In this document: piece after piece, positions 9,135 to 17,757 of the stretch
How positions within the stretch are numbered: position 1 is the first letter of the stretch
Layout: each line of letters begins with the position of its first letter
Source: Polyangiaceae bacterium
GTDB taxonomy: Bacteria > Myxococcota_A > Polyangia > Polyangiales > Polyangiaceae
Direction: 5' to 3'
DNA: 64,000 bases
Assembly: GCA_016719945.1 (NCBI GenBank)
Contig: JADJYE010000006.1
Location: forward strand, 62,001-126,000
Translations under genes and position numbers: made by a program
The notes under the pieces: model-generated
Databases searched by the model: none
What the model was told of the DNA's origin: nothing
What the model saw: only the letters and a program-made list of their open reading frames with translations

Positions 9135-9959
9135 GTGGCGGTCGCGCGACCCGAGGCGCCGCTCGGGGTGTTCGACTCGGGCCTCGGCGGGCTCACCGTC
9201 GTGCGAGCCCTGAAGGAGCGCTGCCCGAGCGAGAGCATCGTCTACCTGGGGGACACGGCGCGCGTCCCGTACGGGACACGCTCGCCGGAGACGATCATTC
9301 GCTACGCCATGGGGTGCGCGCGCGTCCTCGTGGGCCAAGGCGTCAAGGCGATCGTGGTCGCCTGCAACACGGTGAGCGCCGTCGCGCTCGACGCGCTGCG
9401 GGTCGAGTTCGATCTGCCGGTGCTCGGCGTGATCGTGCCGGGGGCCCGAGCGGCCGTGGCCGCGGCCGGCGGCGGGCCGATCGGCGTGCTCGGCACGCGC
9501 GGCACGATCGCCTCTGGCGCGTACCCGCGAGCGATCGCCGCGGTGTCGACCCGCGCCGAGGTCGTCGGGCAGCCGGCGCCGCTGCTCGTGCCGCTCGTGG
9601 AAGAGGGGTGGCTCGAGGGGGAGGTCCCCCAGCTGGTGGTGCGGCGCTACGTGGAGCCGCTCATGCAGCAACGGGTGCGGGCCATCGTGCTGGGGTGCAC
9701 CCATTTCCCGCTCCTCAAAGCGGTGATCGCCGAAGTGGCGCGCGAGCTGTCCTCGCACGAGGTGGCGATCGTCGACAGCGCGGAGGCCACCGCGGAGGAC
9801 GTCGAGAAGTTCCTCGCCGAGCGCGGCCTCGCGTCGCAAAGGCCCGCGAATGAGGCGACCTTGGAGCTGCTGGTGACGGATCTGCCGAAGAGCTTCGCGG
9901 AGGTCGCCTCGCGGTTCCTGGGGCACGAGGTCGAGAACGTCCGGGCGGTCGACCTGTGA
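9135..9959 (+). CDS. murI: Glutamate racemase
   Basis: 274 residues from the GTG at 9135, two bases after the hom stop. It makes D-glutamate for peptidoglycan. The N-terminal signature GVFDSGLGGLTVVRAL, then VYLGDTARVPYGTRS, the first catalytic Cys in VVACNTVSAVA and the second in VLGCTHFPLL are all present, together with the expected length. The stop overlaps the start of the MFS gene (GTGA), so hom, murI and the transporter form one operon even though their functions differ. Confidence 0.95.
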   Translation: MAVARPEAPLGVFDSGLGGLTVVRALKERCPSESIVYLGDTARVPYGTRSPETIIRYAMGCARVLVGQGVKAIVVACNTVSAVALDALRVEFDLPVLGVIVPGARAAVAAAGGGPIGVLGTRGTIASGAYPRAIAAVSTRAEVVGQPAPLLVPLVEEGWLEGEVPQLVVRRYVEPLMQQRVRAIVLGCTHFPLLKAVIAEVARELSSHEVAIVDSAEATAEDVEKFLAERGLASQRPANEATLELLVTDLPKSFAEVASRFLGHEVENVRAVDL

Positions 9960-11224
9960 GCGCCGAGCCGGCGCGCGCGGGAGGCGCCGCGGCGCCTCGG
10001 CTCTCGCCCGCGATGTCGTGGGCGCTCGCGGTCGGCGCGACGCTCACGATGGCGGTCAGCTATTTCGATCGGCAGACGCTCGCGTCCATTGCGCCGAGCG
10101 TGACGGCCGATCTGGGGATCGACGGCGCGGGCTACGGGCTGCTCGTGAGCGCGTTTTCGATCGCGTACCTCGTAGGCTCGCCGATTTCGGGGGCGCTCGT
10201 CGATCGCTTCGGCCCCCGCAGGGCGCTGCTCGTGGCGGTCGTGGTGTGGACGATCGTGGCGGCGCTGCACTCGCTGGCGGCGTCGTTCGTGATGCTGTTC
10301 GTGCTGCGCATCGCGCTCGGGCTGACCGAGTCGCCGACCTTCCCCGGTGCGACGGCCACCGTCACGCGGGCGCTGTCGCCGGCGGATCGTCCGCGAGGGT
10401 TCGGTCTGTTGTTCACCGGCAGCTCCCTCGGGGCGCTGTTGGCGCCGCTCGCTGCGACGAAGCTCGACGCGCTCTATGGTTGGCAGGTCGCGTTCCTGGT
10501 CACGGCGGTCGCCGGGCTGTCGTGGATCCCGATGTGGCTCTTGCTCACGCGCGGGGCGGCCGCGCGCCGGGCGCTGGATCCCATCGTGGTAAAGGTGGGC
10601 GTGCCGGCCGGAGGGTCCATTGGGCGCACGGCGGTCCACCCGGCGGTGCTACGCGCGGTCGTGGTGGTGCTGGCGACCGCGCCGCTGGCGAGCTTCGTCC
10701 TCAACTGGAGCGCGAAGTACCTCGCGGAGGTCGAGGGGATCCACAAGGCCGACATCGGGGCGTACCTGTGGCTCGCGCCCGTGCTCTTCGACGTGGGGTC
10801 CCTCGGGTTCGGGCACCTGGCGACGCAGCACGCGAAGCGCTTCGACTCGCCTCCGCGGGTGTTGTTCACCGTCTGCGGGTTGCTCGCGCTGGCGCTTCCG
10901 CTCTGCCTGGTCTTTCGTGGGCCGTGGCCGCTCGCGGTGTTCGCGGGGGTGGCGCTCGCGGGCGTAGCCGGGCTGTTCGCGATCTTCACGGCGGACATGT
11001 TGGTGCGGGTGCCTCTCGACTCGGTGAGCAAGGCGGGGGGCATCACGGCCGCCGCGCAGTCGCTCGCGTACATCGTGGCGAGCCCGCTCATCGGGCGGTC
11101 GGTCGACGCGACGGGGGGGTACAGCGCCGCCATCGTGGTGCTGTCTGCGATCGTGGCGCCTGGAGTGGTGGCGTGGCTCTTGTGGAAGCCGCCTCCTCCC
11201 GCGGTGGAGCCGGCCGCTGGGTGA
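9956..11224 (+). CDS. Major facilitator superfamily transporter
   Basis: 422 residues with twelve predicted membrane helices. The loop between helices 2 and 3 carries the MFS motif as GALVDRFGPRRALL. Helix 1 contains SYFDRQTLASIAP, a pattern common in the anion:cation symporter group (hexuronate/glucarate-type carriers). The central loop near residue 200 is Arg-rich, as expected for a cytoplasmic loop. The substrate cannot be read from sequence. It overlaps the murI stop (GTGA) and converges on the TetR gene only 14 bases away, leaving no room for a long terminator. Confidence 0.85.
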   Translation: MSAEPARAGGAAAPRLSPAMSWALAVGATLTMAVSYFDRQTLASIAPSVTADLGIDGAGYGLLVSAFSIAYLVGSPISGALVDRFGPRRALLVAVVVWTIVAALHSLAASFVMLFVLRIALGLTESPTFPGATATVTRALSPADRPRGFGLLFTGSSLGALLAPLAATKLDALYGWQVAFLVTAVAGLSWIPMWLLLTRGAAARRALDPIVVKVGVPAGGSIGRTAVHPAVLRAVVVVLATAPLASFVLNWSAKYLAEVEGIHKADIGAYLWLAPVLFDVGSLGFGHLATQHAKRFDSPPRVLFTVCGLLALALPLCLVFRGPWPLAVFAGVALAGVAGLFAIFTADMLVRVPLDSVSKAGGITAAAQSLAYIVASPLIGRSVDATGGYSAAIVVLSAIVAPGVVAWLLWKPPPPAVEPAAG

Positions 11225-11238
11225 GGTGAGGGGCGGGC

Positions 11239-11907
11239 TCAAGCACTGCCCCTTCGAGGCGGAGCGCTCAGCGCCGACGAGAGCAGGCCGATCATGGCTG
11301 CTCGGGCTCGGTCGAGGCGGGCACCTTCGAGCGGGCCCTCGAGCACGACCCGGTGCAGTATGGCCTCCACGCCGGCGAGCGCTCCGTGGACGATCAGCGG
11401 GTCGGGCGCTTCGCCTCTCGCGCCCGCGGCGGCTCGTCCGTGGAGCTCGGCCAGCAAGATGAACAGCTCCTGCCTGCGAGGGGCGAGCGGCGAGCCCGGC
11501 CGCAGGGCCTCCCCCTGCAAGACTCGGAACAGCGCCCCTCCGCGCTGAGCGACCGTCAAGAACACGTCGACGGTTCGCGCGACGTGCTCGTCGACCGAGC
11601 CCGCTCTGGACGCCGCCTTCGTAGCAGCGACGAAGCCCTCACTGAGCGTTCGGTGGAGCGTGACGAGCAGGTCGTCACGGCTCGCGAAGTGCTTGTAGAA
11701 CGTTCGCCGCGCGACCCGCGCGACCTGAAGCACCTCCTCGACCGTCACGTCGGCCACCCCGCGCTCCGCGAGGACGGCCGAGGCCGCGAGCAGCAGCCGA
11801 CCCTGGGTTGAGGTCGGGTCGAACGGCAGCGCCGGCGCCGGAGCGCGAGGGGGTGTCGGGGGCTCGCGGCGCTTTGATTTGACCTCGGCGGTCATGAGCG
11901 TGTCCAT
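11239..11907 (-). CDS. TetR/AcrR family transcriptional regulator
   Basis: About 222 residues. A proline-rich N-terminal extension precedes a TetR DNA-binding domain (residues about 38-85): QGRLLLAASAVLAERGVADV, then the recognition helix region VARVARRTFYKHFASRDDLL. The C-terminal part is a helical ligand-binding region with no motif that identifies the effector. The gene is divergent from the copper-monooxygenase-like gene, and a perfect palindrome (11908-11928) touches this start, so it probably represses itself and its neighbour. ATG codons at 11907 and 11895 are both possible; neither has a clear Shine-Dalgarno sequence. Confidence 0.88.
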   Translation of the reverse strand: MDTLMTAEVKSKRREPPTPPRAPAPALPFDPTSTQGRLLLAASAVLAERGVADVTVEEVLQVARVARRTFYKHFASRDDLLVTLHRTLSEGFVAATKAASRAGSVDEHVARTVDVFLTVAQRGGALFRVLQGEALRPGSPLAPRRQELFILLAELHGRAAAGARGEAPDPLIVHGALAGVEAILHRVVLEGPLEGARLDRARAAMIGLLSSALSAPPRRGSA

Positions 11908-11928
11908 GAGTATACATCGTGTATACTC
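11908..11928. promoter_or_regulatory. Perfect palindrome, probable TetR operator
   Basis: GAGTATAC, five bases (ATCGT), then GTATACTC: two 8-base arms without mismatch in the short gap between divergent genes. The AT-rich arms stand out in GC-rich surroundings. Size and place fit a TetR-dimer operator that covers the start region of both genes. Regulation is inferred from position. Confidence 0.65.
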
Positions 11929-11951
11929 CATTGGACTCGAGGTCCCGATCC

Positions 11952-13604
11952 ATGCTGACGCCTGCCCGAGCTCGCGCCTGCCTCATCTTGCTCTTCACCG
12001 CTCCGTTGCCGCTCGCCGCGTCGAGCTGCTCGGATGACGCCGCCACCCAGGCGCCGCTCGGCGGCGTGACCTACCATCGCGACGTGCGGCCCTTGATCGA
12101 GCGCAGCTGCGCGACGTGCCACACCGCCGATGGGCCGACCCGCTACGACTTCACCGCGCCCGTCCCCGCCGACAGCGCGCCAGAATGGGCTGCCGCCGCG
12201 GCAAGCGCCGTCCGGGAGGGTCGGATGCCGCCATGGATGCCCTCGGACACCTGTCGAGAGCTGTCGGGGGTTCGTCGGCTGTCGGACGAAGAGCGCGCCC
12301 TGTTCGAGTCGTGGGCTGACAATGGCTACGCGATGGGGGACGAGGCCGAGTTCGCGCCGCTCCCGCCGCTCGAGGGGCCCGCGGACCCCGGTCCGCCGAC
12401 GCTCGAGATCACGCCCACCGAACCGTACACGCCCCCGCTCGGCGTGGTCGACGACTACCGATGTTTCGTGTTGCCGCACGATTTCTCCGAGGAGACCTAC
12501 CTCGTCGGGACCTCGGTGGAGCCCGGAGCCGTGAGCCTCTCGCACCACGCTCTGATCTACATGATCCCCGCCGCTTCGATCGCGACCATCGAGGATCTCG
12601 ACGCTGCGGACGAGGGGCCGGGCTACCAGTGTTTCGGCGGACCGGGCGGTGGCGCGCTGACGACGCTCGGGGGGTGGGTCCCTGGGGCCGTGCCCGCGAT
12701 GGCCGCCGAGGGCTCGGCGAGCATCGTCCCGGCGGGGTCGAGGCTGGTGCTCCAGATGCACTACAACACCCTCGCTTACGCCGATGGTGCACCGATCCCG
12801 AGCGACCAATCGACGGTCCAGCTCTGGACATCGACCACCCTCCCCTCCCACCGCCTCGAGTCCCTGCCCCTCGCGCACCTCGGGATGGAGATCGAGCCTT
12901 TCGAGCAGCAGGTCGTCGAAGAGCGGGTCTACACGGTGCCCACTGACGGAGAGATCGTCGCGGTGACGCCCCACATGCACGTGCTCGGGCGTTCCATCCG
13001 CGTCGCGTTCGAGGCCGAGGGCGTGAGCGAGCCCACGTGCATGGTCGACGTCCCCGCCTGGGACTTCCACTGGCAGCAGCAGTACTCCTTGGCTCCTGAC
13101 GCTGTGCTCGAGGTGAAGAAGGGGGATCGCGTCCGGGTCACGTGCACCTACGACAACTCCGCCGAGAATCAGCCGATCCTGGACGGCGAGCCGCGCACGC
13201 CCGAGATCGTGCGGTGGGGAGAGGGGACCCTCGACGAGATGTGCCTCGCGTACATCGTCGTCCGCGTCCCCCTGGAGACTCCGGACTTTCGGTGCGCGTC
13301 CTATCCGGAGTGCCAGCCAACCTGCCCCGAGGGCGATGGTCATTGCTTCTTCGATTGCACGACCGTCGGCGGCGGCCAGTGCGCATCCTGCCTCCTGGGT
13401 GGCGTGTTCCAGTGCGCCCCGGCCTTCTGTGCCTCTTCTGGGCTCGCCCTGCAGAGCTGCGTGGGCGGTTGCGCGGAGGCCGCGTCCTCCTGCCTGCTGT
13501 ACGAGTGCGCCGCCGAGTGGGACACCTTCTACGCGTGCATGGAACCGCACCTCGAGGGCGGAGCTTGCAACGAGCAGCTCGCGGCGTGCAACGTGGAGCT
13601 GTAG
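11952..13604 (+). CDS. Cytochrome c motif plus copper type II monooxygenase-like lipoprotein
   Basis: About 550 residues. The ATG at 11952 is followed by a hydrophobic leader ending LPLAASSC, probably an export or lipoprotein signal. Next comes DVRPLIERSCATCHTADG, a CxxCH haem-binding motif near residue 55. The core (about 160-430) resembles peptidylglycine/dopamine beta-monooxygenase-type copper domains: SLSHHALIYMI, VLQMHYNT and VTPHMHVLGR give the His-rich copper ligands. The last 100 residues are Cys-rich (about sixteen Cys) and resemble secreted disulfide-stabilised modules of myxobacteria. The substrate is unknown. It is divergent from the TetR gene and followed by a Rieske oxygenase. 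Confidence 0.75.
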   Translation: MLTPARARACLILLFTAPLPLAASSCSDDAATQAPLGGVTYHRDVRPLIERSCATCHTADGPTRYDFTAPVPADSAPEWAAAAASAVREGRMPPWMPSDTCRELSGVRRLSDEERALFESWADNGYAMGDEAEFAPLPPLEGPADPGPPTLEITPTEPYTPPLGVVDDYRCFVLPHDFSEETYLVGTSVEPGAVSLSHHALIYMIPAASIATIEDLDAADEGPGYQCFGGPGGGALTTLGGWVPGAVPAMAAEGSASIVPAGSRLVLQMHYNTLAYADGAPIPSDQSTVQLWTSTTLPSHRLESLPLAHLGMEIEPFEQQVVEERVYTVPTDGEIVAVTPHMHVLGRSIRVAFEAEGVSEPTCMVDVPAWDFHWQQQYSLAPDAVLEVKKGDRVRVTCTYDNSAENQPILDGEPRTPEIVRWGEGTLDEMCLAYIVVRVPLETPDFRCASYPECQPTCPEGDGHCFFDCTTVGGGQCASCLLGGVFQCAPAFCASSGLALQSCVGGCAEAASSCLLYECAAEWDTFYACMEPHLEGGACNEQLAACNVEL

Positions 13605-13725
13605 CCGACGAAGACCGGAGCTCGTCGGAAGAATCGCCGTTTTGCACCGGTGCTCGTCCAGTTGCCCCGGCTGTCGACGGCCATTGTCGCGAGGCGGAAG
13701 ACGAAGCGGTAGACTGCCTCGCGCC

Positions 13726-14802
13726 ATGGTCGACGTGCCCGGGCCCGGTCAAGCTGCGCGCCTCCCACCATTTCCACAGGGTTGGTATTGCTTAGCGTAC
13801 AGCGACGAGCTGGCTCGCGGCGCCGTCCTCAACCGCCGCTTGGGCGGCAAGGAGCTGCTCCTCTTCCGCACCGAGTCGGGCGCGATCAGCGCGATGGCCC
13901 CGATATGCCCGCACCTCGGGGCTCACATGGGGCATGGCGGTCGCGTCGAGGGGGAGACTTTGCGCTGCCCGTTTCACGCCTTTCGCTTCGCGGTCGACGG
14001 CACTTGCGTCGCCACGGGCTATGGCACCACCCCGCCGAAGGTGAAGGCCAGCACGTGGCACGCCACAGAGAATCACGGGGCGGTCCTCGTGTGGTTCGAC
14101 CCCGACGGGCGCCCGCCGAGCTTCGAAGTGCCGACGCTCGACATGCGCGGGTTCACGCACCTCAAGCGGAGGACCTATCGGCTACGCGGCCACCCCCAGG
14201 ACACGACCGAGAACAGCGTCGATTTTGGCCACCTCGCGGTGGTCCACGGCTACCAGGAGCTGCGCACGATCAAGGAGGTCACGACCGATGGTCCCTACCT
14301 CACCGCGCGCTACGGCATGCTGCGGCCCGTCGGCCTGCTCGGCGAGGCGCTCGGGGGCGTCAGCGCCGAGTTCACGGTGCACGTCCGAGGGCTCGGCCAC
14401 TCCTTCGTCGAGGTGGTCGTTCCCGCGCTCGGAGTGGAGACCCGCAACTTCGTCTTCGCGACGCCGGTCGCAGAGATGGAGCTCGAGCTCCACATCGCCT
14501 GCGCTCTGCGGCACCTCGACGCGACACCCGGCCTCAAGTCGCCGCTCAGGCTCGCCGCGAAGCTCGGGCCACTGCGGCGCGCCATCGAGTCGTTCCTGAT
14601 GCGACAATCCTTTGAGGCGTACCGCAATGACGTCGAACAAGACTTCGTGATCTGGAAGCACAAGCAGTTTGTCGCACGGCCCGCGCTCGCGCTCGGCGAC
14701 GGTCCGGTGCTCAAGTATCGGCGTTGGGCGCAGCAGTTCTATCGCCCGGAGGACCTCGGGGGAGCGGGCGACCATCCATCGAGATCGATGGACTGCACGT
14801 AG
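13726..14802 (+). CDS. Rieske non-haem iron oxygenase (KshA / cholesterol 7-desaturase-like)
   Basis: 358 residues from the ATG at 13726. The N-terminal Rieske domain has CPHLGAHMGHGG followed by LRCPFHAF, the C-x-H and C-x2-H pairs of a [2Fe-2S] centre. The catalytic half has ENSVDFGHLAVVHGYQ with the Asp and two His that bind mononuclear iron. Length and motif spacing resemble the 3-ketosteroid 9-alpha-hydroxylase / Neverland (DAF-36) group. The sterol substrate is an inference from family resemblance. A reductase partner is not adjacent. The gene starts 121 bases after the copper-oxygenase-like gene in the same direction and may share its TetR control. Confidence 0.82.
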   Translation: MVDVPGPGQAARLPPFPQGWYCLAYSDELARGAVLNRRLGGKELLLFRTESGAISAMAPICPHLGAHMGHGGRVEGETLRCPFHAFRFAVDGTCVATGYGTTPPKVKASTWHATENHGAVLVWFDPDGRPPSFEVPTLDMRGFTHLKRRTYRLRGHPQDTTENSVDFGHLAVVHGYQELRTIKEVTTDGPYLTARYGMLRPVGLLGEALGGVSAEFTVHVRGLGHSFVEVVVPALGVETRNFVFATPVAEMELELHIACALRHLDATPGLKSPLRLAAKLGPLRRAIESFLMRQSFEAYRNDVEQDFVIWKHKQFVARPALALGDGPVLKYRRWAQQFYRPEDLGGAGDHPSRSMDCT

Positions 14803-14883
14803 CCGCCGGTCCGCACTGCGGGTCGGCCGCATCCGCGCTTCGTGCCGACGCTACGGCAACTGTCTCGACGGGCAGCTCGGCGC

Positions 14884-16317
14884 TCAGAGGTACGGGGACA
14901 GCAGCCGGGCCGCGCCGTCTCGAAGCCGAACGAGGCGTGACGCCCCCATGAAATCGGCCGCGTGGAAGGGGCGGGCGCTGGCGACACGCTCGTCGATCAC
15001 GTGATCCAGGCGGCGCGCGAGCTCGCGATCATAACACTCGACACCGAGCTCGAAGTTGAGTCGCAGACTGCGAGGGTCCCAGTTCGAAGTGCCGATCAGC
15101 GACCATGCGTGGTCGACGGTCATCAATTTCGCGTGATCGAATGGCGGCGGGCCGAGGAACACGCGACAGCCATGGTGCAAGACTTTCCACAGCTCGCCCC
15201 GCATCGCCCACGTGACGAGCCGCAGGTTGGTGCGTTCGGGCAACACCAGATCCACCTGCACACCCCGGAGCGCGGCCGCGTTGAGCGCGGTGATCAGGGG
15301 CTCATCGGGCAGAAAGTACGGGGTCACGATCCGTATGGTCCGCCTGGCGGTGCCGATCGCGCCGTGCAGAGCCCACCGGATGCAATCGAGGTCTCGATCT
15401 GGGCCGTCGGAGACCGCTCGGGCATGCGTCTCGCCAGCGGTGTCGACCTTCGGGAACCAGGCGTCGCCATCCAGCACCTCCTTTGTGGCGAAGGTCCAGT
15501 CCTCGGCGAACACGTCGAGCAGCTGCGTCACGACCGGCCCGTCCAGGCGAAAATGGAGGTCGCGAGTAGGGTGGCGGGGTGACTCGGCCAGCACGCAGCC
15601 CTGGCGAATGTTCATGCCGCCCGTGAACCCGATGGCGCCGTCGACGACCAGGACCTTTCGGTGGTTGCGCAGGTTCGCGAACGCGACCGACCACGGCCAG
15701 AAGACCGGCAGGAACCGAGCGACCCGGATCCCCCGCTTGCGCAGGGCGCCGTCGATCGAAGGGAACGAGTAGCGCGCGCCGGCGTCGTCGAGCAGCACAC
15801 GGACCACCACCCCACGACCTTGGGCTCTCGCTAGCGCCTCGACGAAGCGCTGCCCGACGGGGTCACTATCGAAAATGTAGGTTCCGAGCGCGATCGAGGC
15901 GCGCGCCCCGTCGATCGCGCGGAGCATCTCGGGGTAGGCCTGGTCGCCGTCCCGAAGCACCTGCACCTGGTTGCCAGGCAACAGCGGCCAGCGGCTCGTT
16001 CGCTCGATCGTGCGGGCGATCGAGGCGAGGTGCGCGTCCTCGAGCGCGAGCCCTCGCGCGAGGTCGGCAGAGGCGATGGTCCGCGGCGTAGGGTGCTCGT
16101 AGCGCTGCATTCCCCCCCGCAGGCGGTCGCCGGCGCGTGCGATCCGGTTGATGCCCAGGATGAGGTAGAGCATCGCGCCGAGCCCAGGCAACAGCATGAT
16201 GAGCGCGGTCCACCCGGCGGCCGAGCGCACGTCGCGCTTGTTGACGACCGCATGGCTCACCATGAGCAGCGAGATCGCCGCCGCAGCCAGGGGCCACACG
16301 AGCTCGAGCCAGTCCAT
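14884..16317 (-). CDS. cls: Cardiolipin synthase (phospholipase D superfamily)
   Basis: 477 residues. Two N-terminal membrane helices, the second in a PLDc_N-like region (GWTALIMLLPGLGAMLYLI), are followed by two HKD catalytic motifs: NHRKVLVVDGAIGFTGGMN near residue 215 and DHAKLMTVDHAWSLIGTSN near 395. This order and length match ClsA-type enzymes, which join two phosphatidylglycerol molecules to make cardiolipin in the inner membrane. The gene stands alone, convergent with the Rieske gene. Confidence 0.9.
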   Translation of the reverse strand: MDWLELVWPLAAAAISLLMVSHAVVNKRDVRSAAGWTALIMLLPGLGAMLYLILGINRIARAGDRLRGGMQRYEHPTPRTIASADLARGLALEDAHLASIARTIERTSRWPLLPGNQVQVLRDGDQAYPEMLRAIDGARASIALGTYIFDSDPVGQRFVEALARAQGRGVVVRVLLDDAGARYSFPSIDGALRKRGIRVARFLPVFWPWSVAFANLRNHRKVLVVDGAIGFTGGMNIRQGCVLAESPRHPTRDLHFRLDGPVVTQLLDVFAEDWTFATKEVLDGDAWFPKVDTAGETHARAVSDGPDRDLDCIRWALHGAIGTARRTIRIVTPYFLPDEPLITALNAAALRGVQVDLVLPERTNLRLVTWAMRGELWKVLHHGCRVFLGPPPFDHAKLMTVDHAWSLIGTSNWDPRSLRLNFELGVECYDRELARRLDHVIDERVASARPFHAADFMGASRLVRLRDGAARLLSPYL

Positions 16318-16461
16318 CGGCGTTTACCCTAGCGCAAGGGTCCCGTCCGAGGAGGCCGGTGAGGCGACGGAGCGGGGACGGAAACTGAAAACGCAATCTC
16401 GCCTTGACGAGTCGCTCGAGGTCGCGCTTCGCGGCCTCGGTCTCGGCGACGCTGGCGAGCT

Positions 16462-16626
16462 TCATGACGCGGCCGTTGGCGGAGGTCCCCTCGAGCCGGG
16501 GGGGTGCTTGCCTGGCAGGGTCGCGCCGGTGTGAAACATGGACTCGCGTCGCAGGCGCTCGACCACGGGCTTCATGGGGACGTCGTGGCGCGTAAGGCAC
16601 GCGTCGACCTCGTCGGACCTCGCCAT
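16462..16626 (-). CDS. Small hypothetical protein, possibly frameshifted
   Basis: The ATG at 16626 is preceded by a strong ribosome-binding site (AGGAGGGAG, about 4 bases upstream), so translation here is credible. The 54-residue product, MARSDEVDACLTRHDVPMKP onward, matches no family that I recognise. Near 16500 a neighbouring minus-strand frame becomes helix-like (KLASVAETEAAKRDLERLVK), and it is unclear which frame is real past that point. If the change is a sequence error, the protein would be about 100 residues and reach about 16330. There is no functional evidence. Confidence 0.35.
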   Translation of the reverse strand: MARSDEVDACLTRHDVPMKPVVERLRRESMFHTGATLPGKHPPGSRGPPPTAAS

Positions 16627-16727
16627 CGTCTCCCTCCTGTCGACGCAGGATACGCCCACCAGGGCAGGAGAGCTGTTGCTGTGCTCTGCTGCGAATATGG
16701 TAGAATGCTGCGTCGACGCGCGGGCGC

Positions 16728-17656
16728 ATCGCCATCGCAGGTGCGTCCGGCTTCGTCGGGAGCGCGCTCGTCGACGCCTTGAGCCCGACCCACGAAATCA
16801 TCGCCCTCGAGCGCAGCGTTCGCAGGACCATCGCTCGTCGCTCGGTCGACTGCCGAAGATGTGGTCTCTACGATGTCGAGCAGGCGGCCACCTCGCTCGA
16901 GGGCGCCCCCTCCGCCGTCTATCTCGTGCACGAGATGGTCGCCACGCGCGGCCTCGAGCTGCAGCGCGCGGCGGGTTTCGAGTGCAAGCCGTTCGACGTC
17001 CTGGTGAAGGAGGCGCTGTCGGCGCAGTCGCAATCGAGCGCAGCGCCCCCGTCGAGCACGGCCGTCCGGGCTGTCGTCCAGCAGCGCTAGGCCACCAATC
17101 GCGCGCTGTCCCCCCAGCGCTTCCTGAGCCCGAGGCGGATGCCCTCACGTTAGGTAGCGGAGCTGTATCTCGCCTGGCTCCCCTCGGCATTGAAGCCCAT
17201 TCTGCGCGTGACGGCGCTGGGGCGTGGGGGCTGCGCGTTCTCGACCGCGGGGTGGCGACGCTCGTTGCTGGAGCTCTCGCTCGATGAAGCGGTGAGCGAC
17301 GAGGAGCGCACGGTCTATCGGATCTCTGGGGGCGACTCGTGGCGCGGAGGTCGTCGGGCAGAGGCGCGCTGGAGTTTCGCGCCATACTGGGGGCGAGCGC
17401 GGTCATCGCGCTCGTGTCCGACTTCGAGCCGCGCCTTCCTTGGTACGTCTACATGCTGACGCAAGCGGTGGGGCGCAACATCCTCCAGGTTGGTGATGCA
17501 CGACCAGAGGTACCTGCGCCGGTGCGCGCTGTCCTCGCGAGCCTCCGGCGAGCGAGCGTGGCCGACGCGGTCTACCTCCGGTCGCTCCCTGTAAGGACGC
17601 TGGGCGCGGGGGCGCTCGGCACCTTCGACGTTGAAGGCCCGAGCGCCACGCACTAG
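16728..17656 (+). pseudogene. Decayed NAD(P)-binding (SDR epimerase-like) protein
   Basis: The first part reads IAIAGASGFVGSALVDAL, a Rossmann start, followed by LYDVEQAATSLEGAPSAVYL, typical of NAD(P)H-binding YbjT-like proteins, but there is no in-frame start codon and a TAG lies just upstream (16701). The frame stops at 17090. The C-terminal part reappears from about 17165 (YLAWLPSALKPILRVTALG, then LLELSLDEAVSDEERTVYRI) and moves to another frame near 17340 (LEFRAILGASAVIALVSDFE). About 930 bases remain of a gene normally near 1500, so an internal deletion as well as frameshifts is likely. I regard it as dead. Confidence 0.5.
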
Positions 17657-17757
17657 ATTCGCGTCGTGCCGGGAGCGCTCGAAAGACCCCTCTGGGCCCA
17701 GACTTCGTCGGTGATGTCCATTCCGCCTGGTAGCCGGCGCTTTCTTCGAGGTGCGTC

